From NCBI GenBank assembly GCA_016801845.1, contig CM028910.1:16894629-16958628 (forward strand): DNA of 64,000 nt. Direction: 5' to 3'. Made by a program: the position numbers and the translations under genes. This document shows positions 11,620 to 22,949 of this stretch, one piece after another. The notes beneath the pieces are model-generated. The model had not been told where the DNA came from and made no database searches. It saw only the letters and a list, made by a program, of their open reading frames with translations. Within the stretch, counting starts at the first letter, position 1; every line of letters begins with the position of its first letter. The DNA is from Polydactylus sextarius (taxonomy: Eukaryota > Chordata > Actinopteri > Polynemidae).

Positions 11620-11990
11620 GCATTTGCTATTCTTCCTGTCAGTAAGAGGGATTTGGAGAGCAATGTTGATGGAGGTTTGGTGCATATTACCTCTAATTGA
11701 ATTACTCGTCTGATCCCTTTACGTGCCCCCTCCACCCCCTCCGCCATTTAAACATTAGGCGATACTATTTGTGTCACATTCAGAGGCCCTCCCTCATCGG
11801 AGGGCTCTTATTCAATAAAGCTAGTATTAAAGACCCGGAGCTCACACACCCTTAATTGTTTTCACCCTGTTTTAATAAAAGATGTTATTAAAAGGGAAAA
11901 AGTTCTCTGAGTTGGCGGCTTCTCTGGAGAGCTCTGGCTATGTTTGCATTTCACCCAAGATGGTGGAGATTATCTCAGAGGGCTTTTTTT
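11620..11990. promoter_or_regulatory. Candidate conserved non-coding element
   Basis: Repeat-free block with TCTAATTGAATTAC (about 11691-11704), CTTAATTGTT (about 11850) and several TTAATAAA-like HOX/CDX cores. A 7-base-arm hairpin (GCCCTCC...GGAGGGC) lies at 11786-11805. AT-rich motif clusters are mixed with CpG-containing segments, and no reading frame is maintained across the block. Confidence 0.4.
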
Positions 11991-11999
11991 TTTTCTTTT

Positions 12000-13100
12000 A
12001 CCCAAAAGCCCAGAGACAATATTCCAATTACGAAAAACACACAAGAGGAAAGGGAGCCGAGACGAAAAAATACAACCGTTTACAAAGGCCCACATTATTA
12101 AGGCCACCTTGCGACTAAATGTATTTTCTTATAGGTCATGTGTGAGTGGTGGGGCGGTACAGATAGTGTAACATTCACAGGGTTTTCTATAGGCCTGCAG
12201 TGAGGGAGATTTCGTGTTACCGTTCTCGACGCAGCATGGCATCGTCTTGAGATTGAAACCATGCTGAGGTGTTACTATAGATCTCAGTGTGCACGGCCAC
12301 TTGATAGAGCCATTTCCTCCTCTTTGGAAAGTTATTCTTTATTCTATGTGAACAAGGAGTAAGTTCAGGACTCATTCTTTTTAGGGAGCAGTGTAAACAA
12401 AAATCCTCCTTTAAAGCCCAATTCAAAGGCTTTAGATAACTGTCTGCATTGAGGGAGATCATGAATATACAGCAGCACAGTCGTACCCCCGTGGAAATAA
12501 AGTCAACAAAGAATTTGACCCTGCTGCCAAACTGTACTGAGGTGGTGTGTGTGCGTGCTGGGATTGGCTTAGGTTGGCAAAGGTCGTGCAGTGTCTCCCA
12601 TCAGGTCATGGCATGTCTCCAATCAGGAGGATGAATGTAGGTAAAACAAACGGAAAGAGAGAAAGATGAGGAGGGAACATAGAACATTAGTGGATAGAGG
12701 GGGAATAATAGTTTTTTTCTGGATGTTTATTTGAACATGGCATAGAAGAGAGGGAGGTCACAGTTGGATTTAAGGGTGGGGAGTAATAAAGTCAAGATGT
12801 AGTCAAAGCCCCCCTGCTGATTCAGGTCACTTTGCCTCCGTAAGGCCCCCGGAAACTGAAATAGGAGGACACTATTTGTCTATTCACACACATGGGAGAA
12901 AGCTGGCCTGCCACAAAGCATTATCAGTTAGGGTGTGTGCAGTTTCTAGTTTTAATTGATGGTGTACATTATTGTTCTAATAGCAAGGCACACAGAGGTT
13001 AGTTGTATACTTAGGATTAATTTTACAATGCTACTCAAGCAGAATGATTAATCATGATCCCAGAATAATCATCATGTGATTTATTTTAGCTGCGCTAGTC
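12000..13100. other. Non-coding stretch, nothing recognised
   Basis: No repeat family, RNA or splice-bounded open frame was seen. Short open frames near 12.2-12.6 kb have no recognisable domains. Confidence 0.45.
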
Positions 13101-13104
13101 CACC

Positions 13105-13235
13105 ACAGACTTCAATATCTCGAGAGCTATTGTTTGTACTGACTTTCATGGCCCTTCAGAAATGAATCCTGAATGATTTTAGTGATCCCCTGACCTTTTC
13201 CTCTAGTTTTACCAACAGGTAAGTTCATGGTGTAA
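13105..13235 (+). repeat. Degraded copy of a widespread percomorph interspersed repeat
   Basis: The phrases 'aatatctcgagagctatt', 'gactttcatggcccttcag' and 'tagtgatcccctgacctttt' followed by 'cctctagttttaccaacag' are diverged forms of a repeat I recognise as common in spiny-rayed fish genomes. The CAG|GTAAGT at 13217 arises inside it, so it should not be read as a splice donor. Confidence 0.6.
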
Positions 13236-13679
13236 CAGTAGAACTTGAAGTCTTAGCACCCTAACACCCTAGTTTGAATCTTTGTTTTTTTTTAAATATT
13301 AAAATTAGAGCACGAGTTTTGGAAATAATCTCCCTCAACACAGGCCAGTGCTGTGACTGATGGCGTGTCAAAGGGGCCTTGATATAATGGTGTTGTGCCG
13401 AGTCTCATTCCAACCACTTGCAATGAATTGTATTCGTCTCCCATTATTCATTACACACACACACAGAAGACAGGATACTACTTAAAATGCATTGTTAATA
13501 TTACTATCCAGTATTACATTTCACCGTCACCACTCTTTGCCTTTAGATTGATAGGTGGGAACAACTGCATCCATAATCACACCTATTAATCCACCGCTAC
13601 ACCGCTGAGACTTTTTCGCTCCATTTATGTACCACGATGTTTCCTGCTCCAGTCAACATACATTTAGCTCTGCCTGAAC

Positions 13680-13990
13680 CAACCATGTGCTCACCCTTTT
13701 CAGCTGGTGCTCATCTCGTGTTTTGATCCCGGGGTGAATGTATTATTTATTAGATGTTAAGGGCTCCATTGTGAACTTTAAGTGGCAGTGCATTGTATTT
13801 GCTTAATGAATGTGGGTTAGAAGAGATCAAAGCCCAAAATATGACAGATGAAGGGGAGGGGGTGGACACAGACATTTGGCTCATCTGACTTAATTGCCTC
13901 CTTGAAAGAAGGAATCTCATCAAGTCAGTGTTCATGTGTGTTTTTTTTAATGATTTTAAAACAAATGGGCTGTCAACAGGCATTTAGCTT
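13680..13990. promoter_or_regulatory. Candidate conserved non-coding element with TCF/LEF site
   Basis: AGATCAAAG (13824-13832) is a strong TCF/LEF site. TGACAG (13842-13847) is a MEIS/TGIF core, with a CTTAATTGCC homeodomain site near 13889 and CCATTGTG (SOX-like) near 13766. The block is repeat-free and non-coding. Confidence 0.35.
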
Positions 13991-13999
13991 TGATGAATA

Positions 14000-14394
14000 T
14001 TGATTTCCATTCAAAGATTCTTCATTTCTGCCTACTACTTAAACTCTGTCTTGTTTCTTTTAAGCTAAATTCTTATATATTAATTGATTACGTTTACAAA
14101 ACGTCATTGCAGTGACACCGGGTGGAAAATATTTAGCGTCACTAGTACTGATCAAAATCCACAACAGAGATAATGTTTTTGCAGTTTTATATAATGTTTC
14201 AATTTTGTTTAGATTATGTAGCTTAAAGTATTTGAATGACCTTGCAACAGTATTTGAAAACATGACCTCATTATGGGAAACATTCAGTAGCAGGGAGAAA
14301 AGTTTTCCATGGACTTTGCACTGGAAGTCCTTGTCTGCATGGCGCCTCTGAAGCTACCTCTCTAGCTAGCCACTCCTCTTTCCTCTCTCCACAG
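14000..14394. other. Non-coding stretch ending in a strong acceptor-like tract
   Basis: AT-rich sequence to about 14340, then a pyrimidine run (cactcctctttcctctctcc) leading to ACAG at 14391-14394. Confidence 0.4.
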
Positions 14395-14611
14395 ATCATT
14401 AGCAGTCATGCTCCTGCTCTTTGAAGTCTGTGAGGTCTGCTGTGTCTTTCATAGCCATGCAAATCCAGTGGACAACCCCAGCCACCTGTTCTCAGGCACA
14501 TCTGTCCACGGGGTTGAGGCTTTACTCCGGCACCGTTCAGCTGCCTCGCTCTACTCTGATCCTCAAAGGGCTGCAGGATGGCACAGAGGCTATTTCTGGG
14601 GGCTCGCTTGA
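14395..14611 (+). other. Possible exon after a strong splice acceptor
   Basis: Immediately after the acceptor at 14394 one frame is open for about 72 codons (from SLAVMLLLFEVC to a stop at 14611). A second frame in the same block is also open from about 14421 to 14696. Two overlapping open frames and no known domain argue against coding. A terminal exon of an unknown transcript, or a non-coding RNA exon, remains possible. No convincing downstream donor is seen before 15003. Confidence 0.15.
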
Positions 14612-15003
14612 TATGCTGGTGCAGGCTTCATTCTCTCTAATGAACATACGCTTCAGCATGAGTGCAGACTTTGAACAGATATTTGTAACTTGTTGAGAAT
14701 GTGATCAGTGTTCAGTCTCTATTCCACTCAATTTCAATGTGTTTTTATGGTTTAAAAACTTAAACAATTAAGAAAGACAGAAAGCACAACAACCTATCTA
14801 ATCTAATTAAACGTAAACACATACTCTTATTAAACTTATGTAATGACAGCCTTAGTCATTATAATATGCTCTTTTCTGATTTAACACTCACAGATCCCAA
14901 TTACATACAGCACCTCATAATTCACATCAAAGGCAAACTCTGTCTTCTTTGAAGGAGATTTTCAGTGAAAGGCAGAGAGCTCTTTGTTTAGAGAATAGTT
15001 GAT

Positions 15004-15100
15004 GTAAGTTCAGTCAGGGTATCCCTTCAACACAGATATGCTGTATTGCTTTTAATGAAGTCCTTTATCTGCACATTCAACACCCTCCTCTTGCCCTCAG
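15004..15100 (+). other. Possible 97-base intron
   Basis: GAT|GTAAGTTC at 15004 and a pyrimidine-rich acceptor (ccctcctcttgccctcag) ending at 15100 frame a 97-base segment of typical teleost short-intron size, with TTTTAAT as a possible branch-point region. Downstream, 15102-15203 is open (from ALEHWCLSQLVRNQ to a stop). Directly upstream no frame stays open, so any transcript here is more likely non-coding or a 3' end than an internal coding exon. Confidence 0.2.
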
Positions 15101-15299
15101 TGCTCTCGAACACTGGTGTCTGTCTCAGTTGGTGAGGAACCAGATCAGAGCATTCAATGTCCCGAGGGAAGTTCATCTGCAGAATGATGGCCACATTCAT
15201 TAAACATCTTAAACAGTTTGTTAGAGCTCCAGATTGCCTGAAAAACAGTTTTAATCTTTCAATCTGAGCATCAGACCCAGCGTGAAACTATAGGTGATG

Positions 15300-18100
15300 T
15301 GCTCCGTGTGCCAGTATGCTGTCTTGTGAGACTTACCCAGGAAGTATTTGATTTCTCAGCCCTCCACTTGGACCCCAGCAGACTAAGGCATCTCGCAGTC
15401 ATCATGAACTCAACATACAGTTTTCAGAAAGCAGGGCAGAGTGATGTAAGAGCCTAGCAATGGCCCTCTCTCTAAAATCATACAGCGAGTTTTCCATTTT
15501 CTACCAAAGGAAAGATTGTTTTGCATGTATCTCTCTTTCATGGCAGCCTTATTGTGGTAAGAGACTGCTGGAAATTGACCCAGAGGGTATATGCTGAGGG
15601 ATGTGGGGGGGAAAGCTGACTTTTTATTGGCTGCCAAAGGAATTTAAAATGCACGTTTGAATACAGAATTATAATAAGCCACCGGGGAAGTTGTTGCTTG
15701 AGATTGTGGGGGTCCTGTTGATTGTCCATCATGACTTTGGGCTCAGGTTGAACTAAACCAAACCTGCTATGAAACACGTAAAAATAGTGTGATGTTATGA
15801 TTATTTATGCCTGGCTCTCTGAGGGACCCCAAGGCTAAACTAAAAACACACACCTTTGCTGGGTCCTGTGGCCACACTTGGAATGAAGAACGCAGCGTAG
15901 CAGAGTTTATTGTAACGCCAACATCAGGATTACATTACTGAACAAAGGCTTTTTGGAGAGGAATACAAATACCTCAATGATAATTCCCCCATCTTCCATG
16001 CAGTGTATTTTAAACAGATTACTGGCACAATTAACAAAGCCAGCCCTCTAGGGGTTGCGTTACCAATGACCCAGCAACAACAGGACATCAAGCGTCTGTC
16101 AACAACGTATGTGGAGAAATTTAATCCTCAGGAATAAAGTCTATGCTGTCACTGTACATTATAGAACATGAGAAGTAAAGTAAAACAATACAAGGCGGAT
16201 GTAAGGCAACTCTAGACACGAGCACAAAATCGGAGGATTGTTGGACGGGGTGAAACACTGCTGTGGCTAGATTACAGTAGCTCAGCACTGCATGAGACTG
16301 TAGGAGAAGTCTTGGGAAAGTTTGCAGCTGTGTAGTCTTTTCCTCTGCAGAGGGATGGAGATCAGTGGAGTGTGTAAAAGTAGATGTGCATGAGGAAGAG
16401 ACCTGCTGATCCAGGTGTTGAATGCTGCCTGGCATTCTGACAGCTGAGGGGAAAGAGAGAATATACGCTTTGATACACACAAATATTGTACGGATACATG
16501 CACATGCGTAGCCTACAGGAAAACACACATGCAGGATTCCACCACTACACACACACACAGGCGGTGCCATATTGTTTCCACCGGATGCATGCTGCATTAC
16601 CCTGCCAACCATTCATTTGGAAATGCATGAGACAGAAATTCCTGTTGAGTGTTGTGCCAGGGTTTGTGGCTCAACACTGTACAACTGTCCTCTGTGTCTG
16701 TGATTTCAGCCATGATGATGGACTGAATCAAAGCTCAGGCAACACCCGTATGAAGTTAGCCTCACATCTTGGGAGCAGCAGCAGCCTGTTTTGTTGTGAG
16801 CCAATTACAACAACGTGCCTCAGTCTATTGTACATTCTCTCACAGCTCAAATCTGTAAGGAAACACCAACAGGCTCAGAGCTGGTTGTGCCTCTGGCCCC
16901 ATCTGTAAAGACTGAGACTGTGGCTGTAACTACAAACAGCTTCACACTCTTCTGCTGTTTTTAAAACTGTAGTCAACAAGCTTTCTTATTTCTAGGCCTT
17001 TTTTTTTTGGATTATGACATTGTGTAGTTTTGTTTCAGAAAGACCTGATAGGTTATTAGTTTGACTTTCAATCAGCTCTTTTCATCCTGTTGACCTTTAT
17101 TCCAAAGATTGACCTTTCATTTTATGTTAAACCCGTCACAGTTACTGTACATTTCAGGCATCTATTTAGTCCCTTTTACCCCCGACTACTTTTTGCATGT
17201 GATCCTTTGATACAAAACAATATCTACTTTAAAAGTTTTAGAATGATTTACACTTCTCATTGCGCATTAACTCACAGGGGTTAAAAGGAAAAACTACAGA
17301 CTATAAACAGAAGGTGGAATAAAAGAGGGTGCCTCTCGCATTATAATGAAAACGGCACAGAAATGTCAAGAGCTACCACTATAATTAATGTAATCATTGT
17401 TTCAATGACCTATAAATTTTTCAGTTAATTGATGAATCGTATAGTGTATAAAATGTCAAACAAAATGTGACGAGTGCCATCATATCATCCTAAAACATTA
17501 CGACTTTGACTTTCAGCTGCTCTTTTTGTTCGACATTATGTCTGAAAATGGCAGCAAATCTTAAAATTTCCAATGTCTGATGGAAAAAAAAAAAGTACTT
17601 AAATAACAACTAATTACTACTTTTTGAGTTAATTAAATAAGTGTTTTGGTCTACACAGGGAGAAAACTGTCTAGTTAGGGGTTTCATTTAAAAAAAACAA
17701 AAAACAAAAAAACAACTGCAGTACTTCAGCAAAAATAACTTGTACCATGCATAATGTTGGAGTGCACGGTGCAATCTGAAATGTTTATATTTCAACTTGT
17801 AAAACTCTGCACCCAAAGTGACTTAATTTGCTCCCGACCTTCTGAAAAGCTTGATGGTAAAATGACTTGACTCCCATTATGTGAAGTTCCATTAAAGCCT
17901 AGTTAGCAGGGTGATTTAATGCGGTCCATTCTCCACACATGTATGACCACAAATGCATTGCTCTGTTTACTCTACCATTTCATTTTCAATTAAACACCAA
18001 GTCACAGAACGGTGCTTTTCACTTCAAATTATTTTCTGACTTCACGTTTGATCTCATAATGAATTGAAGGAATGACCTAAAGACCTTTACTGTACATTAT
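15300..18100. other. Non-coding stretch
   Basis: Contains the 163-codon minus-strand open frame at 16121-16612, which has no domain and overlaps another open frame. Also A-runs near 17585 and 17690. Parts such as 17840-18000 look repeat-free but lack strong motif clusters. Confidence 0.4.
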
Positions 18101-18109
18101 GAATAGACT

Positions 18110-18480
18110 TTCATTTTCCACATCCTCCATATTTCCACATTATGCTGTCCAGATCTTGTGAGGTGATTGAAAAGGTGGCTGTGATCCTCTCATGAAGTAT
18201 AAGTGTGCTTTCTGAATGGGAGGCCTACGGCTCCCAGGCAACCGCTGTGATGAAATCCATCTCGAGCGAGATCATCTGCTCACTCTGTAGTGTAATTGCA
18301 GATAAACAAAAGGTTTTTGATTTAAGTCCTTACACCATCCAGTTGGTATGCCTTTTGAAAAAGGCGTCATCAGCGCGTACGGCTGCTGGTAATGGTTAGG
18401 GAAACATCAGTTTTCTTCCAATCAATCGCTCAAGAAAGGGCAACAGTGATTTGTCTGCGGTCATTTTGCCTGTCAGAGAT
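18110..18480. promoter_or_regulatory. Candidate conserved non-coding element
   Basis: Repeat-free block with GTAATTGC (18292-18299), a FOX core ATAAACA (18302-18308), several CpGs in an AT-rich setting (ctcgagcgag, cagcgcgtacgg) and a perfect 16-base palindrome with a 2-base spacer, GCCTTTT/AAAAGGC, at 18350-18365. Confidence 0.35.
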
Positions 18481-18752
18481 GTTTAACTTCCTTTGGTGTA
18501 ATGGTTCTTGTACTCTGGGTAAACAACCATTACTAGCCTGTTTATTTGGATCTGACCTGGTTTTCGAATGACAACCCATACCAGAGAGATGAGGGGATGA
18601 GGGGGAGTGAGGGAGGAAGAGCAAAGGAGGGAATAGAGGGGAAGACCCAATTTATTTTGAGTAATTGGCTCCACTTGAGCAAACATCCCTTGCTTGCCCA
18701 GTGGTCGTCTTAGTCCAAGTCTGTGCCAACAACAAAAACGAGAAAATGCATT

Positions 18753-18754
<2 letters not shown>

Positions 18755-18830
<76 letters not shown>

Positions 18831-18847
18831 TATATATTCATATATAT
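18755..18847. repeat. Compound (AT)n(AC)n(AT)n microsatellite
   Basis: About 33 AT units to 18820, five AC units to 18830, then further AT. All open frames reported through it are periodic artefacts. Confidence 0.95.
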
Positions 18848-18849
18848 GG

Positions 18850-19260
18850 AGAATGACCAGGACATGTTTGAATTGTGGTATACCTCCTACATAATAATAA
18901 TAAAAATAACAAACAAGAAAAGACATCTAGGTTCTCGTTTTCTCTTCATGTTTAAACCTAACCCTTCTTTAACCATAATCTTGACTCAGGATAACTTGCT
19001 GATGATTTGAATTGCCAGTTCAAATAGAGCAGCTTATAGACTTAACTTAAGTAACACAATCTTGCCGCATGGTCACCTTTGTTTCCACTGTAGATTAAGG
19101 AAAGCGTAACCGTACACAGCTTCTCTTTGACCAAAGCAAACAAATGAAAGAATTAATCAAATCTGACAAAGCCAGCGCAGCACTTTTTTAGCGGTGAAGT
19201 GGAAAAACCAACTCCTGGTGAGACGGTCGCCTTGTCAGATAACACGCTAAGGTCCGCCTC
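18850..19260. other. Non-coding stretch, nothing recognised
   Basis: AT-rich with an (AAT)n patch near 18888. No gene signal. Confidence 0.45.
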
Positions 19261-19264
19261 TATC

Positions 19265-19565
19265 AGTGAACCATATACACCTTTTCACAGCCCCAAATGG
19301 CCCCAGGCGGTTTGGGAGGCCCTATGGTGCCCCCCTACAGAACAACTGTCCTGTACAGGAAAGAGGAAGCCCTCCTGAAACAATAGGCCTCGCCTATTCA
19401 TAAGTGAGACATATCTGGGCCTCCTGACAGATTGCACAGTGCCAGGCCAGTGGGGGCCACCATCAGGGGAGGTGGGAGGTACATATGGGACCTGTGGAGT
19501 GATGTGGGGTGAGGCGGGGGTTAGGGTGGAGCCCTGAAGGGGTATCACTGGCAGGTCAGCCTGTT
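19265..19565. promoter_or_regulatory. GC-rich non-coding block
   Basis: Noticeably more GC-rich than its surroundings, with CCCC/GGGG runs and 'cctcgcctattcataag' in the middle. An open frame crosses it on the minus strand (19548-19285) but has no domain and no splice sites. It may be a regulatory element or a non-coding exon. Confidence 0.2.
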
Positions 19566-20100
19566 GTGTTATGAGACATGAGTCCGCAAAAACATGCTGT
19601 AATGTGAATGCATGGTGTGTGTATATGAGAGCTGGCGTGTGTTTGTGTTTTTTGTATTAATGTGCGTTTTTGTGTACACTTGCGCAGCAGTGAGTGGATT
19701 TAAATCTGTCATGTGACTGCTTTCTGAGTGGTCTTGATATTGGACAGTGTTGTGTAGCTTCAGATGTCACGCACCATGTGTGACTAACACGGCTCCCTCC
19801 CCTCAAAAACAGAACACACACAGCTTGTCAACCTGCATCAACAGGCCAAGTTAGTGTCCTAACATATACGAGCCGTCATAGGTCACTCTTGAGAACACTA
19901 CACTGGCCTGCATTAAAGCGAACCTTACAGACAGATCCAAAAAAACCCCTGCTTTTTACTAACTAGAGACACAGCTTTTGTCTCTAATTGATTGGTTTGA
20001 AGTGTTAAATTTATCCCCAAAGGCAAACTATGACAGCCAGACACACATGCACATAGAAACAAAACAAATAAAATACTCTAATGCATAGAAGCAAAGTGCA

Positions 20101-20102
<2 letters not shown>

Positions 20103-20158
<56 letters not shown>
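20103..20158. repeat. (AC)n microsatellite
   Basis: About 28 AC units. Confidence 0.95.
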
Positions 20159-20160
<2 letters not shown>

Positions 20161-20329
20161 ACACAGCCTTTCATGTATCCATCTGTCCATCTGGACCACA
20201 GATAATTTCTAATAAAAATCTCAGATGGCCAGCCCCTCCCCCCGCCATTTTTCGGATCCAATCTGTTGACCCACTCGTTCTCGTTGCTCTGTCCTTCTAT
20301 TACAGTTGCAATAAATGAGAAAGGGAAGA

Positions 20330-20690
20330 AGTATTTTCTGTGGCTGCATAAAAAGAGTTCCTGGGGTCAAGTGGCCATCCCAAAGGCATATTTAACAGCC
20401 AAAGCTCAAATGAAGACAAACGCTTGGCCCTAATTGTTGCCTGGAAACATTCACGGGGTGGTAAAGCGTGTCCTCTGGCTGCTGATCACAATTCAGAAAG
20501 CCAGCTACTCACCGGACTGTGTCCCTGAACCATTTATTCGCGTGTCCTTGTCTGAGCAAATACTATACGAGGCCTGACTGAACATTAAAAAAGGACCAAC
20601 ACTGGTCTAAAAAAAACAACTACCAGAAATGACCTCAAGACAGAATAATTAGGCAGGAAAAGTGGGTCAAGCATATTCAATTTTTCTCCA
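20330..20690. promoter_or_regulatory. Candidate conserved non-coding element
   Basis: Repeat-free mixed-composition block with CTAATTG (20430-20436), CATAAAAAG (HOX/CDX-like, near 20347) and GGTCAAGTGG near 20365. A TAATTAGGC motif lies near 20647. Confidence 0.3.
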
Positions 20691-21089
20691 CTTCAGAAAT
20701 TGGTTTGGTGTTATATTATGTGGTCATCTGGATTGTGTTTATGTAATTATTACACGATAAAACAAACACTCAACATGTTGTGAAGCAGGAGCACATACTA
20801 GGCCTATACATTAATCATTTCAGATGTACACCAGTAATCAGACCCGTCATCAGCTTTCAACTCACTGTTGTAACTTTTCCATTTTCTGTTAAATGATAAT
20901 CTCTTTTGAGTTTTCTCCACATCTTTTTTTCTTTTTTAGTAAGATAATCAACAACTAGGTTTGACCCCAGATTTTGACTACATTCATCAATATAATAGTC
21001 CAAGGAAACTTGGAGAAAACTGATGGAAAAATACAATTAAACAGCTGATGACCATAAACAGAATTCAACCCCCTTTTTAAAGGCCAGTT

Positions 21090-21415
21090 AATTTTTTAAA
21101 AGTAATAGTTTGGCATTTGGGGGACTAGCCTTATTTACTTCCTGGCAGATGGTTTAGTTAAAATATAGATACCAGTCTAATATCTCTCTGTTGAATAAAT
21201 AAATGGCTATATCCAGCAATAGGTTACCTTAGTTCAACACAAAGGCTTAAAAAAAAAGAGGAAAATGACAAGCTTAATAACAATACTTCTAAAACATATA
21301 AATTACTGTGTTACATCTTGTTTATTCTTTATAAAATCTGAATTGATATGTGGTGATTTGTTGTTTTACTGCGGTTGTGTGTTGGACTGCTTCTTGGCTG
21401 GAATCCGCAACTTTT
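21090..21415 (+). repeat. Degraded percomorph interspersed repeat
   Basis: 'aagtaatagtttggcatt', 'taccagtctaatatctct', 'gttacatcttgtttattc' and 'gtgttggactgcttcttggct' follow in order a repeat I recognise as common in percomorph fish. The segment 21200-21250 is independently matched, reverse-complemented, by 38620-38670 in this window at roughly 75% identity, which confirms that it is repetitive. Confidence 0.7.
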
Positions 21416-21419
21416 TTTC

Positions 21420-22870
21420 TTTCTTTTTTTTTTTTTTCCCCCACTGACATAATTATAATATAATAGCATGATCGTGCAAGTTCAGAGAGCAGTTTATGTT
21501 TTGTTTCTTGTTTTATTTATTTTGCACAATTTAAAAATACACAAAGTGGCTAAATTAAAACATAACATAAAAAAAAAAAAAAAAAACCTGAGCAGAAATG
21601 GGTGTAAAATGGGCAGGTTCCCAGTGTTTCCCACAGGTTGACAGTGTGTGTGTGATAGTGTGTTACGATGTGTGACTGATGAGCAAGTAGAGAGTCATGC
21701 AGTTGAGAGGGGAAGGGTGTATCCCAGGTTATTTTCTGTTGATATAACTCACAGATGTCTCATAAATGCCTCACATGAAGACTATTGGTAGACGGTACAA
21801 TTTACCAGTGTTTTCTAAATGCCACATATTCAGACTATTAGTAGATGTTTGATTGGTGGCTTCGGACGTACTTACCAGAAGACTTATTTGTCCAGTTTTT
21901 CTGGCTGAAATTATGTTGTTGGGGAAAAGATCTATTAGTCTGGAGCAACAAAATACAAGAAAAAAAAAGAATGGACCCTTTCTTTTCCCTAAATGTCTGA
22001 CTAATTCTTAATCCCTAATGACTGGGGGGACTTAGCCTATATTGATATAAAATGTAGTTAGTGTCAACAAGACGTTTTACTGCCGTTAACAACCAGCAAA
22101 GACATGATAAATCTACAACATAACTTTTCTTTCTCTCTCCTGACTTTCATCTTTGGCCTCACAGAAAGTTCTTCACTGCTCCACAAAGCCACATAAACAT
22201 TGGTCAAACCAGATGTGCGCTATAGCACAGAATCCCATGCAGCTATAAATCTTGACAGCCTCTATTTTGTCCTTGTTGTCAATCAAAACCACATCCTAAG
22301 TGGGGACTCGTAACAGCATGAATCCCTCCGCACTTAATACCGCCCTGTACTTGCAGGTTTTCGCAGGTTTTACCCATCTCACTTGGTGCGTTACTGTGAA
22401 GTTAATAGGCCCAATGCAACGTTGGCTACAGCTCTCTGAAAACATACTGCTCTTCACTTGGACAGAAAACACGTGAAAGACCAGAGCCTCAGTATTTGTC
22501 TTGGATATGAAACCGACTGTCACATTTTTTTCACCCCAGTTAAAAGTGGGTTCTGTAAACAGACAAAGGAACGTTTGACAGCTTCTACGGGGACTGCAAC
22601 TCATCACAGCAGGTCTTTCTAAAACAGGTAAAAATATCAGCGTAAGGATTTTGCTCCATATTTTCACGGTCCGGAGAGGAATGCAGGAATGAAGATGGAC
22701 ATGAAGCCCACGCACTGTATGGTGTGGTCTAATCTGTTTATAGCTGTTGGGTTCTTTCCACCACATAATTTCTTGATTTCCACGGTTCAGCTTTGTCTGT
22801 GCACTGTCACTTTTGAGTGCTTACATGAACCATTGTGGTCAACCATATTCACTTGTGCACATGCGCTTCA
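21420..22870. other. Non-coding stretch with poly-T and poly-A runs
   Basis: T-run at about 21422-21437 and A-run at 21569-21586. A 156-codon open frame on the minus strand (22766-22296) has no recognisable domain and lacks a convincing splice structure, so it is treated as chance. Confidence 0.4.
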
Positions 22871-22871
22871 G

Positions 22872-22930
22872 GTCCCACCGAGTCCTTATCCCAACAAGGA
22901 GCTCGAAGGTTTGAAGGAAGACAACGAAAA
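22872..22930 (+). other. Candidate short exon
   Basis: A 59-base block lies between acceptor gcgcttcag and donor GAAAA|GTGAGA. Frame 1 is open (VPPSPYPNKELEGLKEDNE), rich in Pro then charged residues. Frame 3 is also open. The product matches no family I can name, and no partner exon is visible within 10 kb. Both splice sites are moderate rather than strong. Confidence 0.2.
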
Positions 22931-22949
22931 GTGAGAGAAAAAATATTTT

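Noticed and set aside
13217..13225. CAG|GTAAGT splice donor with a preceding acceptor 12 bases away
   Set aside because: It lies within a diverged copy of a common percomorph repeat, so the match is inherited from the repeat.
16121..16612. 163-codon open frame on the minus strand
   Set aside because: No domain, no signal sequence or splice context, and another frame in the same place is also open; consistent with chance.
18665..19010. Several open frames of repeating Tyr-Ile
   Set aside because: They are periodic translations of the (AT)n microsatellite.
22296..22766. 156-codon open frame on the minus strand
   Set aside because: The Cys pattern near its middle loosely recalls leukocyte integrin alpha subunits, but the rest does not fit, there is no splice structure, and about one frame this long is expected by chance in this window.
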